NCBI RefSeq assembly: GCF_900142465.1
Contig: NZ_FRAX01000017.1
Location: 1-64,000 of the forward strand
DNA length: 64,000 bases
From: Fibrobacter sp. UWH6
GTDB taxonomy: Bacteria > Fibrobacterota > Fibrobacteria > Fibrobacterales > Fibrobacteraceae
Direction: 5' to 3'
The notes beneath the pieces were generated by a model. That model did not search any database, was not told the DNA's origin, and worked only from the letters and a program-made list of their open reading frames with translations. This document shows positions 50,309 to 58,429 of this stretch, piece by piece; position 1 is the stretch's first letter; each line of letters begins with the position of its first letter. The position numbers were made by a program, and so were the translations under genes.

Positions 50309-51805
50309 ATGAAATTCATTCTTTTTCTTATTGCACTAGCCTTGATTGCTTGCTCAAATTCAGGTATTCGAAAATACCCGAATGGTCAATTAGTACAGCA
50401 GGGTTTCAGAGAAAATGGTGTGGAAGGCGTTGATAAATTTTACCCATCCGGCGCCCTTATGGAGCACAATGAATTTCATGGGGCAGACCGTAGCAACTCA
50501 ACTATCACTACCTACTACGAAAATGGTTCTATGGAATGCAAGGGTTCTTTCGCGAAGGGAATCCAACAAGGCGACTTTCTCTGCTATTTCCCATCGGGAG
50601 CATTGCACGTTTCTGTTAGTGAAGACGGTCATGTAAAGCAATTCTACGAATCAGGCATTCTACTTCAAGAATACTTTATAGAAAATGGCAAAGTGGAAGG
50701 AGACTTCATCAGCAATTATCCGGATGGTAGGTTACAATACAGATGCAAGTACAAAAATGACCACGAAATTTCCCGTGAGATTTTTTACAAAGATGGTCAG
50801 GTAAAAACCGAGTCAAAAGAAAGTAACGGCAGCAATTCGAATAATCAAAAGACAAGGCCAAATATTCATGTAAGCTACTCATTTCATTCTAATGGGATGC
50901 TGGCTCGAAAGGCAATTTTTATTGCAGGACGTTCCGTAGGAAAAGAATTCAGTTATTCACTCAATGGTAAAATAAGTGCCGAAAGGATTTTTGCCTTTAG
51001 TGTCCAACAAGGGTTTCAACGAGAATACTATCGCAATGGAAATCTTAGAAATGATTTTGTCATTTACCTTTCGGAATCAGGCAACCACTATGATACCTAC
51101 TACCATAAATTATTTGACGAAGATGGAAATCTTAAATACTACAAGGATTCCTTGACCGAAAAATTTTTCTATGAAAACGGAAACCTAAAATCGCTAAAAG
51201 ATTCCACAGGAGAATATTCATATAACGAGGATGGATCGCTAAAAAAAGAAATCGTAAATGGAATTGTACATTGGATAGACAGGGATTGGAACGATTCCTC
51301 CAAAATATGCGAATCCTGGAAAGACTCCCTGAACAACGAATACAAAGGCAAATGCACCAATGCAAAAGGCGCTATCATAAGCGAATTCTTTGAAAAAGGA
51401 AGAATCGATAACGCGACGGTACACATTCAGAAAAAAAGAATCTATTCCGATAATGGCATCCTAATTTTTAGTTCTGAAAAACAAGATAGTCTGGTAAAGG
51501 AAACAGACTTTTACGAAAGCGGTAAACTTTGGATTCAAAAGGAATACTACCTAGAAGGATACAGGCGCAAACTGATTTACTTCAAGGAATATTCCGAAGA
51601 TGAAATCACAATTCGCGATTACCAGGTTATCGAGGTAGACGGGGTGCGCAAGGCCATTTGTCACTTCAAGGACTTTGAGGGAAATGATGTTGAAGTTCCT
51701 CCACGTCGTCGTAACAGACCTTTTAGTATGCAGGACGAAGTGAATGGCTGCATTCGCAAGGAAAGACCGAAGTACGAATACGTGGAAAAGTGCGAAGTTT
51801 ATTAG
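50309..51805 (+). CDS. MORN-type repeat lipoprotein
   Basis: 498 residues. Lipoprotein signal with LALIACSNSG (C15). The body is a run of imperfect repeats of the type YYENGSMECKGSFAKGIQQG, the MORN_2/YwqK family pattern, extending to about residue 440. These repeats form elongated beta sheets, often facing the cell surface. The tail is charged with two cysteines. The role is unknown. YwqK relatives are called antitoxins in Bacillus, but that does not follow here. AT-rich relative to housekeeping genes. Confidence 0.75.
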   Translation: MKFILFLIALALIACSNSGIRKYPNGQLVQQGFRENGVEGVDKFYPSGALMEHNEFHGADRSNSTITTYYENGSMECKGSFAKGIQQGDFLCYFPSGALHVSVSEDGHVKQFYESGILLQEYFIENGKVEGDFISNYPDGRLQYRCKYKNDHEISREIFYKDGQVKTESKESNGSNSNNQKTRPNIHVSYSFHSNGMLARKAIFIAGRSVGKEFSYSLNGKISAERIFAFSVQQGFQREYYRNGNLRNDFVIYLSESGNHYDTYYHKLFDEDGNLKYYKDSLTEKFFYENGNLKSLKDSTGEYSYNEDGSLKKEIVNGIVHWIDRDWNDSSKICESWKDSLNNEYKGKCTNAKGAIISEFFEKGRIDNATVHIQKKRIYSDNGILIFSSEKQDSLVKETDFYESGKLWIQKEYYLEGYRRKLIYFKEYSEDEITIRDYQVIEVDGVRKAICHFKDFEGNDVEVPPRRRNRPFSMQDEVNGCIRKERPKYEYVEKCEVY

Positions 51806-51825
51806 GAAACATTAAAATGCAATGA

Positions 51826-51855
51826 AGCTACCGAGAAATCCTCGGTAGCTTTTTT
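51826..51855 (+). terminator. Terminator after the MORN gene
   Basis: Perfect 10-bp stem AGCTACCGAG / CTCGGTAGCT with T6. Confidence 0.9.
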
Positions 51856-51869
51856 ACATCCGATGCTAG

Positions 51870-51889
51870 ATCCTCGCCTGCGCGAGGAT
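51870..51889. repeat. REP-like palindrome
   Basis: ATCCTCGC / GCGAGGAT with a CTGC loop, followed by GACA. The GATCC...GGATGACA form resembles short palindromes scattered in many genomes. Only one copy is in this window. Confidence 0.45.
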
Positions 51890-51918
51890 GACACAACGGG
51901 GCAAGGACTTTGCGAGTA

Positions 51919-52277
51919 CTATCCCAACTGTCCGGGAAGCACTTTCTTTTCCTTGGGCGGGAACTGCTTATCGAATTCCTCCACGTCGGCTTCACTTACA
52001 AAGTAAGGCGCTGGGTCACGGTAGGAACCGCTCACTCCATCCAGAAAGCCAGGCGTCAATTCCCGAATCAGGAAATAGGGTGCGTCGCTGTCAGGATCGT
52101 CGGCGTAGCGGATACCCTTGGACGTTGCAGTGACAAAACCGCACTTGCCGTAGAACTGGATGTTACCGCACATGGCGATACATCCGGCGCCCATCTGGCG
52201 GGCACGTTCCAGGGCGTAGTCCAGCAGCATCTTGCCAAGACCCTTGTGTTGCATGTCGGGGCGAACGCTGATAGGCG
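51919..52277 (-). pseudogene. Truncated GNAT acetyltransferase gene
   Basis: This is the C-terminal 119 codons of a GNAT protein, from ISVRPDMQHKGLGKMLLDYA to KKVLPGQLG. It is closely similar to the complete gene at 55584-56297 (same strand, about 85-90 percent by eye). The homology stops abruptly near 52276, just before the acetyl-CoA loop region, where RND transporter sequence begins. It has no native start codon. Confidence 0.85.
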
Positions 52278-52903
52278 GCGTCACCGATGATTTCAGCATG
52301 GCCTACATTCATGTGGAACTGAAGGAATGGAATTCCAAGCAGCTGGACATCGATATCGATAGCGCACAAACTCTGGTTCGCAAGTATTTCCCCAAGGCAG
52401 ATGTTGGCGTAGAAGGTTACGCCGTAGAACAATCCTCCATGAACAACAAACTGGTGGAAGGTGAAATCAAATCCGTCTGCATCTCCTTCGTAGTAATTGC
52501 GCTGCTTTTGATTGCCTCCTTCATGAGCGTAAAAACTGGTCTTATCGGCATGATCCCCAACGTGGCACCCATCCTTGTGATTGGCGGCGTCATGGGCGCA
52601 TGCGCCTTCAGCATGGACATGATGACCATGATGGTGATTCCCATGGCCATCGGCATTGCGGTGGACGATACCATCCATTTCGTGAACCATTCCAAGCTCT
52701 GCTTTGAACGATGCGGCAACTACCGCGAATCCATTCTCGCCACCTTCAGAGACGTGGGCAAGAGCATGGTCAGCACCACCATCATTCTCTGCATGATGTT
52801 CCTCGCCTACATGGTCAGCCCCGTCACCATCTTTTTCAGAGTGGGCCTCATGGCAACCATCGGCCTCGTCACCGCCATGGTCGCCGACTTCACTTCAGCT
52901 TAA
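52276..52903 (+). pseudogene. Fragment of an RND/MMPL-type transporter gene
   Basis: The reading frame from the junction gives SMAYIHVELKEWNSKQLD, then a helical block (VVIALLLIASFMSV), GIAVDDTIHFVNHSK and VGLMATIGLVTAMVADFT. These are the final membrane helices of RND transporters, with the helix-4 type GIAVDD signature. Both ends are missing: the left end joins the GNAT fragment, and the right end breaks after VADFT exactly where the PIN toxin gene begins. Confidence 0.82.
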
Positions 52904-53305
52904 ATTCACAATCTCCACCATTTCTGCCGGAGTTACAATATTTGACTGTTCGGGGAAATGCTTGATGTTCCCGGTTATCAAATAGGCATCTTCGTCAGCC
53001 TTGCCCATCGTAATTTCGTAAAATACGAGATCATCCATATCGGGCAGCACCATTCCGGTCTCAAGACGATCCACATTCATTCCGAAGGTCTTGATAGACT
53101 CCAAAAGGAACTGAATGCGTGGCTCTGGAAAACGGAACTTTGAGCGCCTTAGAACCTCGCCATATTCTTCAAGAATTTCTTCGTTGTACAGCGGAACTAT
53201 CTTGCCTTCAAGCATCATACGTACAACGACAACTGTCGCGGAATCATCACGACGTGCCATCAAAGCAGAAACCAGGACATTTGTATCAAACGTCGCAAGA
53301 ATCAC
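52895..53305 (-). CDS. PIN-domain toxin
   Basis: 136 residues with a GTG start overlapping the antitoxin TGA (GTGA). PIN fold acidic residues are LATFDTNVLVSAL (D7), the E in NEEILEEYGEVL, and KADEDAYLITGN (DxD). It is a probable RNase toxin. Its last bases overlap the end of the RND fragment, which suggests the toxin-antitoxin pair landed in that gene. Confidence 0.85.
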   Translation of the reverse strand: MILATFDTNVLVSALMARRDDSATVVVVRMMLEGKIVPLYNEEILEEYGEVLRRSKFRFPEPRIQFLLESIKTFGMNVDRLETGMVLPDMDDLVFYEITMGKADEDAYLITGNIKHFPEQSNIVTPAEMVEIVNLS

Positions 53306-53604
53306 TTATACGCCTTGGCCTTGCTTCTTTCCCTGACGCACTGAATTTCAGCATTGATTTCATCCAAGGACATTTCCTGCAAGTTCCTTGCACCAGCACG
53401 CATCGCATAAAAATTTTCCAATGCCTGTGCTCTCGAGATCGACTCCTTGGATTCAATCTCAAACGGGATTTTTTTCTGGATCAAGACCTGATTCAAAAAA
53501 AGCCTAATCGCAGTGGTCATATCAAGACCAACAGACTGAAAAAATTCTTCAGCTTCCTTTTTCAAGGAAGTTTCTACACGCGTTTGAATGACTGTCGTTT
53601 CCAT
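53302..53604 (-). CDS. RelB/DinJ-family antitoxin
   Basis: 100 residues. The ribbon-helix-helix start METTVIQTRVETSLKKEAEEF and GLDMTTAIRLFLNQVLIQK are the RelB/DinJ signature. GAGGT precedes the ATG. The promoter region carries an AGTAttatattTATACT imperfect inverted repeat, a likely autoregulatory site. First gene of the pair with the PIN toxin, four-base overlap. Confidence 0.87.
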   Translation of the reverse strand: METTVIQTRVETSLKKEAEEFFQSVGLDMTTAIRLFLNQVLIQKKIPFEIESKESISRAQALENFYAMRAGARNLQEMSLDEINAEIQCVRERSKAKAYK

Positions 53605-53855
53605 CGTTTACCTCAGTATAAATATAATACTTTAGTAATACAAAAGCAATAGTTTAACACTTATTAAAATTTCACGCTTTCCAATCTACTCCATTATTAC
53701 AAAAAGACGAACAAACAATTGCGTTTTCAAAAAAAAGATTTGACCTTTATTTAATTTGACTATTGCTTGAACTTCTAATAAATTACACTTATAAAAGCAA
53801 AATATCGACTTTTTAACTGTTTACAGCTAAATTTATCCTTATGAACGGAAAGGCT

Positions 53856-54464
53856 ATGAAATCTCTCGTAATCTACATTCACGGGAAAGGCGGCAATGCT
53901 GCAGAAGATGAACATTACAAGCCTCTTTTTCCTGATTGTGAAGTCATGGGTTTTGACTACAAGGCAGAAAATCCCTGGGACGCCAAGGACGAATTTATCA
54001 AATACCTTGAATCTGTTTCCGCAGGCTATGATCAGGTCTATCTTGTCGCCAACAGCATCGGTGCATACTTTTCGATGATTTCCCTTAGTTCATCCCGAAT
54101 CACAAAAGCTTATTTCATTTCGCCCATGGTGGATATGGAAAAGCTGATTTGCGATATGATGATGTGGGCTGGCGTTTCCGAAGATGAACTTTGCGAAAAG
54201 AAAACCATCGCCACGGGCTTCGGCGAAACCCTTTCCTGGGAATACCTAAGTTACGTCCGCAATCATCCTATCCAGTGGAATGTTCCCACCAAGATTCTTT
54301 ACGGCTCCAAGGACAATCTTGTCTCCTTAGAAACCATCACCAAGTTTGCTAATAAAATCAATGCGCCTCTCACCGTCATGGAAGGCGGCGAACATTGGTT
54401 CCACACCGACGAGCAAATGGAATTCTTGGATGAATGGATAAAGCTACCGGGAAATTCTCGGTAG
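53856..54464 (+). CDS. Small alpha/beta hydrolase-like protein
   Basis: 202 residues, cytosolic. LVIYIHGKGGNAAE starts the fold, the nucleophile elbow is VANSIGAYFS (Ser in NSIG), the Asp lies in LYGSKDNLV, and the histidine is in EGGEHWFHTD. All triad positions are present. The ATG at 53856 has GGAAAGG close by. An ATG five codons earlier is possible. The substrate is unknown. The stop overlaps a CTACCG/CGGTAG hairpin without a T tract. Confidence 0.75.
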   Translation: MKSLVIYIHGKGGNAAEDEHYKPLFPDCEVMGFDYKAENPWDAKDEFIKYLESVSAGYDQVYLVANSIGAYFSMISLSSSRITKAYFISPMVDMEKLICDMMMWAGVSEDELCEKKTIATGFGETLSWEYLSYVRNHPIQWNVPTKILYGSKDNLVSLETITKFANKINAPLTVMEGGEHWFHTDEQMEFLDEWIKLPGNSR

Positions 54465-54484
54465 AATCAATTACAGTAGTTAGA

Positions 54485-55534
54485 ATGTTTTCTTATTATC
54501 TTCTTGATTTTCATGAGTTGTTCAAGTTAGAAAAAACACTCTTTTATTTAATTCCAATTCTCATTGGGTTTGCATTCGCAATTTTATATTGGCAACCGAA
54601 ATTAAAAAAAACATTTTTTAGAAAAATCTTTCTCGCTCTGTGGGCGGCCAATCTCGTCTACATCATTTATGAACTGCTCCTGAGACAAACGAGTTTTATA
54701 TCACCCTCTAGAGTAGATGCTAGACCTACGGACATTGCAATCATCGCCCTTGTTCTAGTTGCGTTTTCTATATCCTGCGTTGTAAGCTACTTCTTTAAGC
54801 CTAGAAAAATTTGGTCATGGTTATATGTAGTGCTGTTATCCATACTCTCGTATGTCGGATTCTCTTATATTTACTGGATTCATTTTCGTGAACCTGTCGC
54901 CCATATTGACGACAAAGTTCTAACAGAAACGAGCCGTTACGATTATGAAATAATTTATGAAGAAACCTTTGGTGAAGTAGTTTTTGATTCTGATGATTCA
55001 ACCCAAGAACGCTTCAATAGCCACGGCGACAATGCCTATTTTCCAAGCTACTACGCCAAGGGAGATTCCGTCTATTTTTGTTACCGTTATCGCAAATGCG
55101 ATGGAATTACCTGGCGCGTGGCACTCGAGAATAAACGGGATACGACATTTTCTATTGAAGCTACGGAAATGGAACCTTGCATACCTAAACTGATTAACAG
55201 AGAGGAGACCGCAAAAATCCAAAAGCTGAAAAAAGACATTGATCGCTACCAACAGGAATATTCTGCAAATCATTACCTTGATGGTTCTTATCTGTATTTA
55301 ACTTTAAACGATTATGGGCAGAAAAAAGTTCGAAAATTATTCTTGGGCAATCCTGACGAATCTGTTCCAAAAGCCTTGGAAATATTTCAACTTGTAAACT
55401 CCTTAAGACCAGCGGATCGTCCGCAGAAGCGCGATTTTGATGATGAATGTAGAGAACGCTCCAAGGCACTGGATGCGCTGATGGAGGAGTACGGGCAAGC
55501 TCATAGCGATCGTGGCAAATACTTAATTTATTAA
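54485..55534 (+). CDS. Membrane protein of unknown function
   Basis: 349 residues. Four hydrophobic helices occur in the first 135 residues (LIPILIGFAFAILYW, FLALWAANLVYIIYELL and two more), then a soluble domain of about 200 residues with a coiled stretch (KIQKLKKDIDRYQQEY). The start at 54485 is chosen because earlier codons overlap the hydrolase gene. No family is recognised. AT-rich. Confidence 0.62.
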   Translation: MFSYYLLDFHELFKLEKTLFYLIPILIGFAFAILYWQPKLKKTFFRKIFLALWAANLVYIIYELLLRQTSFISPSRVDARPTDIAIIALVLVAFSISCVVSYFFKPRKIWSWLYVVLLSILSYVGFSYIYWIHFREPVAHIDDKVLTETSRYDYEIIYEETFGEVVFDSDDSTQERFNSHGDNAYFPSYYAKGDSVYFCYRYRKCDGITWRVALENKRDTTFSIEATEMEPCIPKLINREETAKIQKLKKDIDRYQQEYSANHYLDGSYLYLTLNDYGQKKVRKLFLGNPDESVPKALEIFQLVNSLRPADRPQKRDFDDECRERSKALDALMEEYGQAHSDRGKYLIY

Positions 55535-55547
55535 ACGGATATAAAAA

Positions 55548-55578
55548 CCTCCCCGGGAAAAAACCGAGGAGGCTTTTT
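55548..55578 (+). terminator. Terminator between the membrane protein and GNAT genes
   Basis: CCTCCcCGG / CCGaGGAGG stem and T6. It faces the convergent GNAT gene. Confidence 0.8.
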
Positions 55579-55583
55579 TGATA

Positions 55584-56297
55584 CTACCCTAGTTGCCCGG
55601 GCAACACCTTCTTTTCCTTAGGCGGGAACTGCTTATCGAATTCCTCCACGTCTTTATCGTCGACGAAGTAGGGCGAAGGATCGCGATAACTTCCGCGGAT
55701 GCCATCCAGAAAACCAGGCGTCAACTCCCGAATCAGGAAGTAGGGCGCGTCGCCATCAGGATCGTCCGCGTAGCGGATACCCTTGGACGTTGCAACTGCA
55801 AAACCGCACTTGCCGTAGAACTGGATGTTACCGCACATGGCGATACATCCGGCACCCATTTGGCGGGCACGTTCCAGGGCATAGTCCAGCAGCATCTTGC
55901 CTAAACCCTTACGCTGCATGTCGGGTCGGACGCTGATAGGCCCGAAGGTCATCATGCGCAGGCGCTGCGGTTCCTGCGCGGTCTCCCCAGCCTGAGCGGA
56001 ACCGGCCTGCGGGTCCACCAGAATTTCGCTCCAGGCGAACATGACATGGGCGAGAATTTCGCGACCCACTGCCTCGCGACAGTTTTCACCTGCGGAAAGC
56101 CCGCAGTTCCCAGGGCCTTCCAGCACCAGGCTCAATTCGGGAATAAAGTCCGGATGGTTCCTGTAGCAATGAAGCACGTAATGTTCCGAGCATCCGGGAC
56201 GATAGACGTTCCAGAAAGCTTCACGGGTCAAGTTTTCAACAGCAGAGAAATCGGCAGGCTGTTCCTGTCGGATAGTGTATTCAGAATTAATAGACAT
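55584..56297 (-). CDS. GNAT-family N-acetyltransferase
   Basis: 237 residues. The acetyl-CoA loop is RKGLGKMLLDYALERA (Q/RxxGxG/A form). The N-terminus YTIRQEQPADFSAVENL and the end of the core, FYGKCGFAVATSKGIRY, are typical of YhbS-like GNAT proteins. An Ala/Gln-rich stretch (about residues 95-107) lengthens the middle. It acetylates an unknown amine. AGGAAATAAACA precedes the ATG. A truncated paralog lies 3.6 kb to the left in the same orientation. Confidence 0.85.
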   Translation of the reverse strand: MSINSEYTIRQEQPADFSAVENLTREAFWNVYRPGCSEHYVLHCYRNHPDFIPELSLVLEGPGNCGLSAGENCREAVGREILAHVMFAWSEILVDPQAGSAQAGETAQEPQRLRMMTFGPISVRPDMQRKGLGKMLLDYALERARQMGAGCIAMCGNIQFYGKCGFAVATSKGIRYADDPDGDAPYFLIRELTPGFLDGIRGSYRDPSPYFVDDKDVEEFDKQFPPKEKKVLPGQLG

Positions 56298-56540
56298 TGT
56301 TTATTTCCTTTTTTAGTGTGAAAGGATACGAGTCACGCCACCCGGCGCAACCCGCATTAAACAATGTCCCAGTTTTGGATTCGACCGAAGCCGAAATTAT
56401 GGATTAAGAACATCCAACTCCGTAATAAAGGTTCGGTTATAATATACTCATTTTTCAAGGGAGTGGTCACAATCCTGCCGTAATTTCTACATTGTCCATA
56501 AACACAATCGGCGACTTCCAAGGCGCCACGAGAGGCTTTT

Positions 56541-56786
56541 ATGCAGACTAAGGAATTCAAGACCAGCGGCACCTGCGCCCAGCTCATCACTTTCGACTAC
56601 GAAAACGGCAAGATGTACAACCTCAACTTCATGGGTGGCTGCAACGGCAACCTGAAAGCCATCGGCAAGCTCTGCGAAGGCAAGGACATGAAGGAAATCG
56701 CCGACATCCTGGAAGGCAACACCTGCAACGGAAAATCCACTTCCTGCGCCGACCAGCTGGCCAAGGCCATCCGGGAAGTACTTTAA
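56541..56786 (+). CDS. TSCPD-domain protein, TIGR03905 family
   Basis: 81 residues. The family pattern TSGTCAQLITF at the start, FMGGCNGNLKAIG in the middle and GKSTSCADQL near the end (TSCxD) match this small conserved family. The cysteines suggest metal or cofactor binding, and the domain also occurs at the end of adenosylcobalamin-dependent ribonucleotide reductases. The function of the stand-alone form is not established. A GAGAGG site precedes the ATG. Confidence 0.88.
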   Translation: MQTKEFKTSGTCAQLITFDYENGKMYNLNFMGGCNGNLKAIGKLCEGKDMKEIADILEGNTCNGKSTSCADQLAKAIREVL

Positions 56787-56885
56787 TCTATCCCGGAGTC
56801 GCGCAAGCCACGCGCGCCCTTATTTTTAATTATATTTGACTTCCCGCGACAATAGCCCCGACAAAAGCCGGACTGTGGGAAAACT

Positions 56886-56965
56886 GCGAGAGTGGCGGAA
56901 TTGGCAGACGCGCCAGACTTAGGATCTGGTACCTCGGTGTGTGGGTTCGACTCCCACCCCTCGCA
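56886..56965 (+). tRNA. tRNA-Leu (UAG anticodon)
   Basis: 80 nt. Acceptor GCGAGAG / CCCTCGC (one A-C mismatch at pair 6), D arm GCG...CGC, anticodon arm CCAGA-CTTAGGA-TCTGG with TAG, short class II variable arm (ACC/GGT), T arm GTGGG-TTCGACT-CCCAC, discriminator A. CCA is not encoded. Confidence 0.95.
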
Positions 56966-57026
56966 TAAAAAAGACCTCGTAGCTCGCGCTGCGGGGTCTT
57001 TTTTTTGGGGGTTAGGAGGAATCCGT

Positions 57027-58310
57027 CTATACGTAGAACTTTCCACTGCAGGCCAGCAGACCCAACATGTAGAGAAGTCCGTCGTAGTAACGCCAGGTAC
57101 CCGTAGGAACTTCCAGGTTCCACAGGTCTTCGGCAAAAGGCTTGATCAGCGGATCGCCTTCGGGCAGCGCAATAGTTGCAGCACCGTTCATACCGATAAG
57201 GCCACCGGTAGCCAGACGTGCTTCACGGAAGAATCCGGAGCCGTCGATGTAGGAGTCGGCCACATAGGGGCGGTGGTCATTAAAGTAATTCAGCAGGCGG
57301 CGGATTTCCGCGATTTCCCATTCACGGACTGCGGCAACATCGTCAGGCTGGGTTCCCGCGACGCCGACTGCGGCGCCATTCCCGGCAGCGGCCAGCTGGG
57401 CACGTTCCAGGTTCTTAGCGTCCAGGGCGATATTCCAGGCTACGCGCCAGGCGTCACCGCAGAAGCAGTGGCTTGCATCGTGCCAGGGAGTCTTGCGGGG
57501 AGTGCCGTCAAATTCGCTGTAGTCTGCAGCCATACCCGTTACCGGGTGGCAAGCCTTCTTCAGGTACTCAAAACTGTTGGCGGCAATCTTCTTCCAGAAA
57601 TCCACATCCTGGTCAGCGGTCACTGCGCCGTCACTTCCAGCGGAGCCAGCGACAGAACTAGAAGCGGCCCCCGCGACAGAACAAGCGACACCGGCGATAC
57701 CCTTGGCTTCAGCAACCTTGCAGGCTTCACCGTACATGCGGTAGAATGCCAGCGTGTTGTAGCTGGGGTCCGTGTAGTCATTTCCCTTCATAGGAGAGAA
57801 TCGCACAAGACCAGCCTTCCGGTCCATCATGGTGAACACTTCTTCCGTTTCCGGCTTGTAGGCCATATCGTGAAGCAGCTTCACCGCTTCCTTCAGGTAT
57901 TCATCACATCCAAAAACCTTGGCGCCATAAATCAGCGCGATCGCAAAATATTCCTCGCCATCGGGAGCGGGGCCCGTATCCATCATGGAAAAATCCTTGG
58001 TGGAAACCTGCCAGGAATAATAGCCTTCAAGGGCGCCTTCCTTGTTGCGCATGTAGCGCCTGGAGAAATTCCAGAGTCTGTCGAACAAGTCGCGCTTGCC
58101 CATGAGGGCGGCAATAGTCATGCCGTAGCTCATGCCCTCGGAACGGATGTCCGTGTGGCCGATATCTACGATGTAGGCCAGGTCATCGCCGTGGTTAAAG
58201 CACACGCGCTCATTTTCGGGATCGCCCTCGAAGAGCTGCCCAAAGGCGGTCTGAAGCTTGGCTTCAATTTCTGCGGGAGTCTTCCCGATCTGTTCAAAAA
58301 CGCTCTTCAT
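57027..58310 (-). CDS. GH8 reducing-end xylose-releasing exo-oligoxylanase
   Basis: 427 residues, no signal peptide, so cytoplasmic. The GH8 core has DIRSEGMSYGMTIAAL with the proton donor E58, then MMDTGPAPDGEEYFA, PMKGNDYTDPSYN and GMAADYSEFDG. The pattern fits Rex enzymes, which remove xylose from the reducing end of xylo-oligosaccharides. Two Ala/Gly/Ser-rich inserts (about residues 228-255 and 325-345) are not part of the family core. I start at 58310. A start at 58370 adds twenty unconvincing residues. It lies beside the secreted GH10 xylanase, a natural supplier of its substrate. Confidence 0.87.
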   Translation of the reverse strand: MKSVFEQIGKTPAEIEAKLQTAFGQLFEGDPENERVCFNHGDDLAYIVDIGHTDIRSEGMSYGMTIAALMGKRDLFDRLWNFSRRYMRNKEGALEGYYSWQVSTKDFSMMDTGPAPDGEEYFAIALIYGAKVFGCDEYLKEAVKLLHDMAYKPETEEVFTMMDRKAGLVRFSPMKGNDYTDPSYNTLAFYRMYGEACKVAEAKGIAGVACSVAGAASSSVAGSAGSDGAVTADQDVDFWKKIAANSFEYLKKACHPVTGMAADYSEFDGTPRKTPWHDASHCFCGDAWRVAWNIALDAKNLERAQLAAAGNGAAVGVAGTQPDDVAAVREWEIAEIRRLLNYFNDHRPYVADSYIDGSGFFREARLATGGLIGMNGAATIALPEGDPLIKPFAEDLWNLEVPTGTWRYYDGLLYMLGLLACSGKFYV

Positions 58311-58392
58311 AACACAACTTCCCTGAACGTCACGACGAACCTGTCCGACATCCACGACTTTTTCGTTCACCTTTTTTTAAAAGTTTGCTTTG

Positions 58393-58415
58393 TAAAACCC
58401 GGCCGAGGCCGGGTT
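58393..58415 (-). terminator. Terminator of the GH10 gene
   Basis: Perfect 9-bp stem AACCCGGCC / GGCCGGGTT with a two-base loop on the minus strand and a short T run. Confidence 0.75.
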
Positions 58416-58429
58416 CCTGCGAACCCAAA

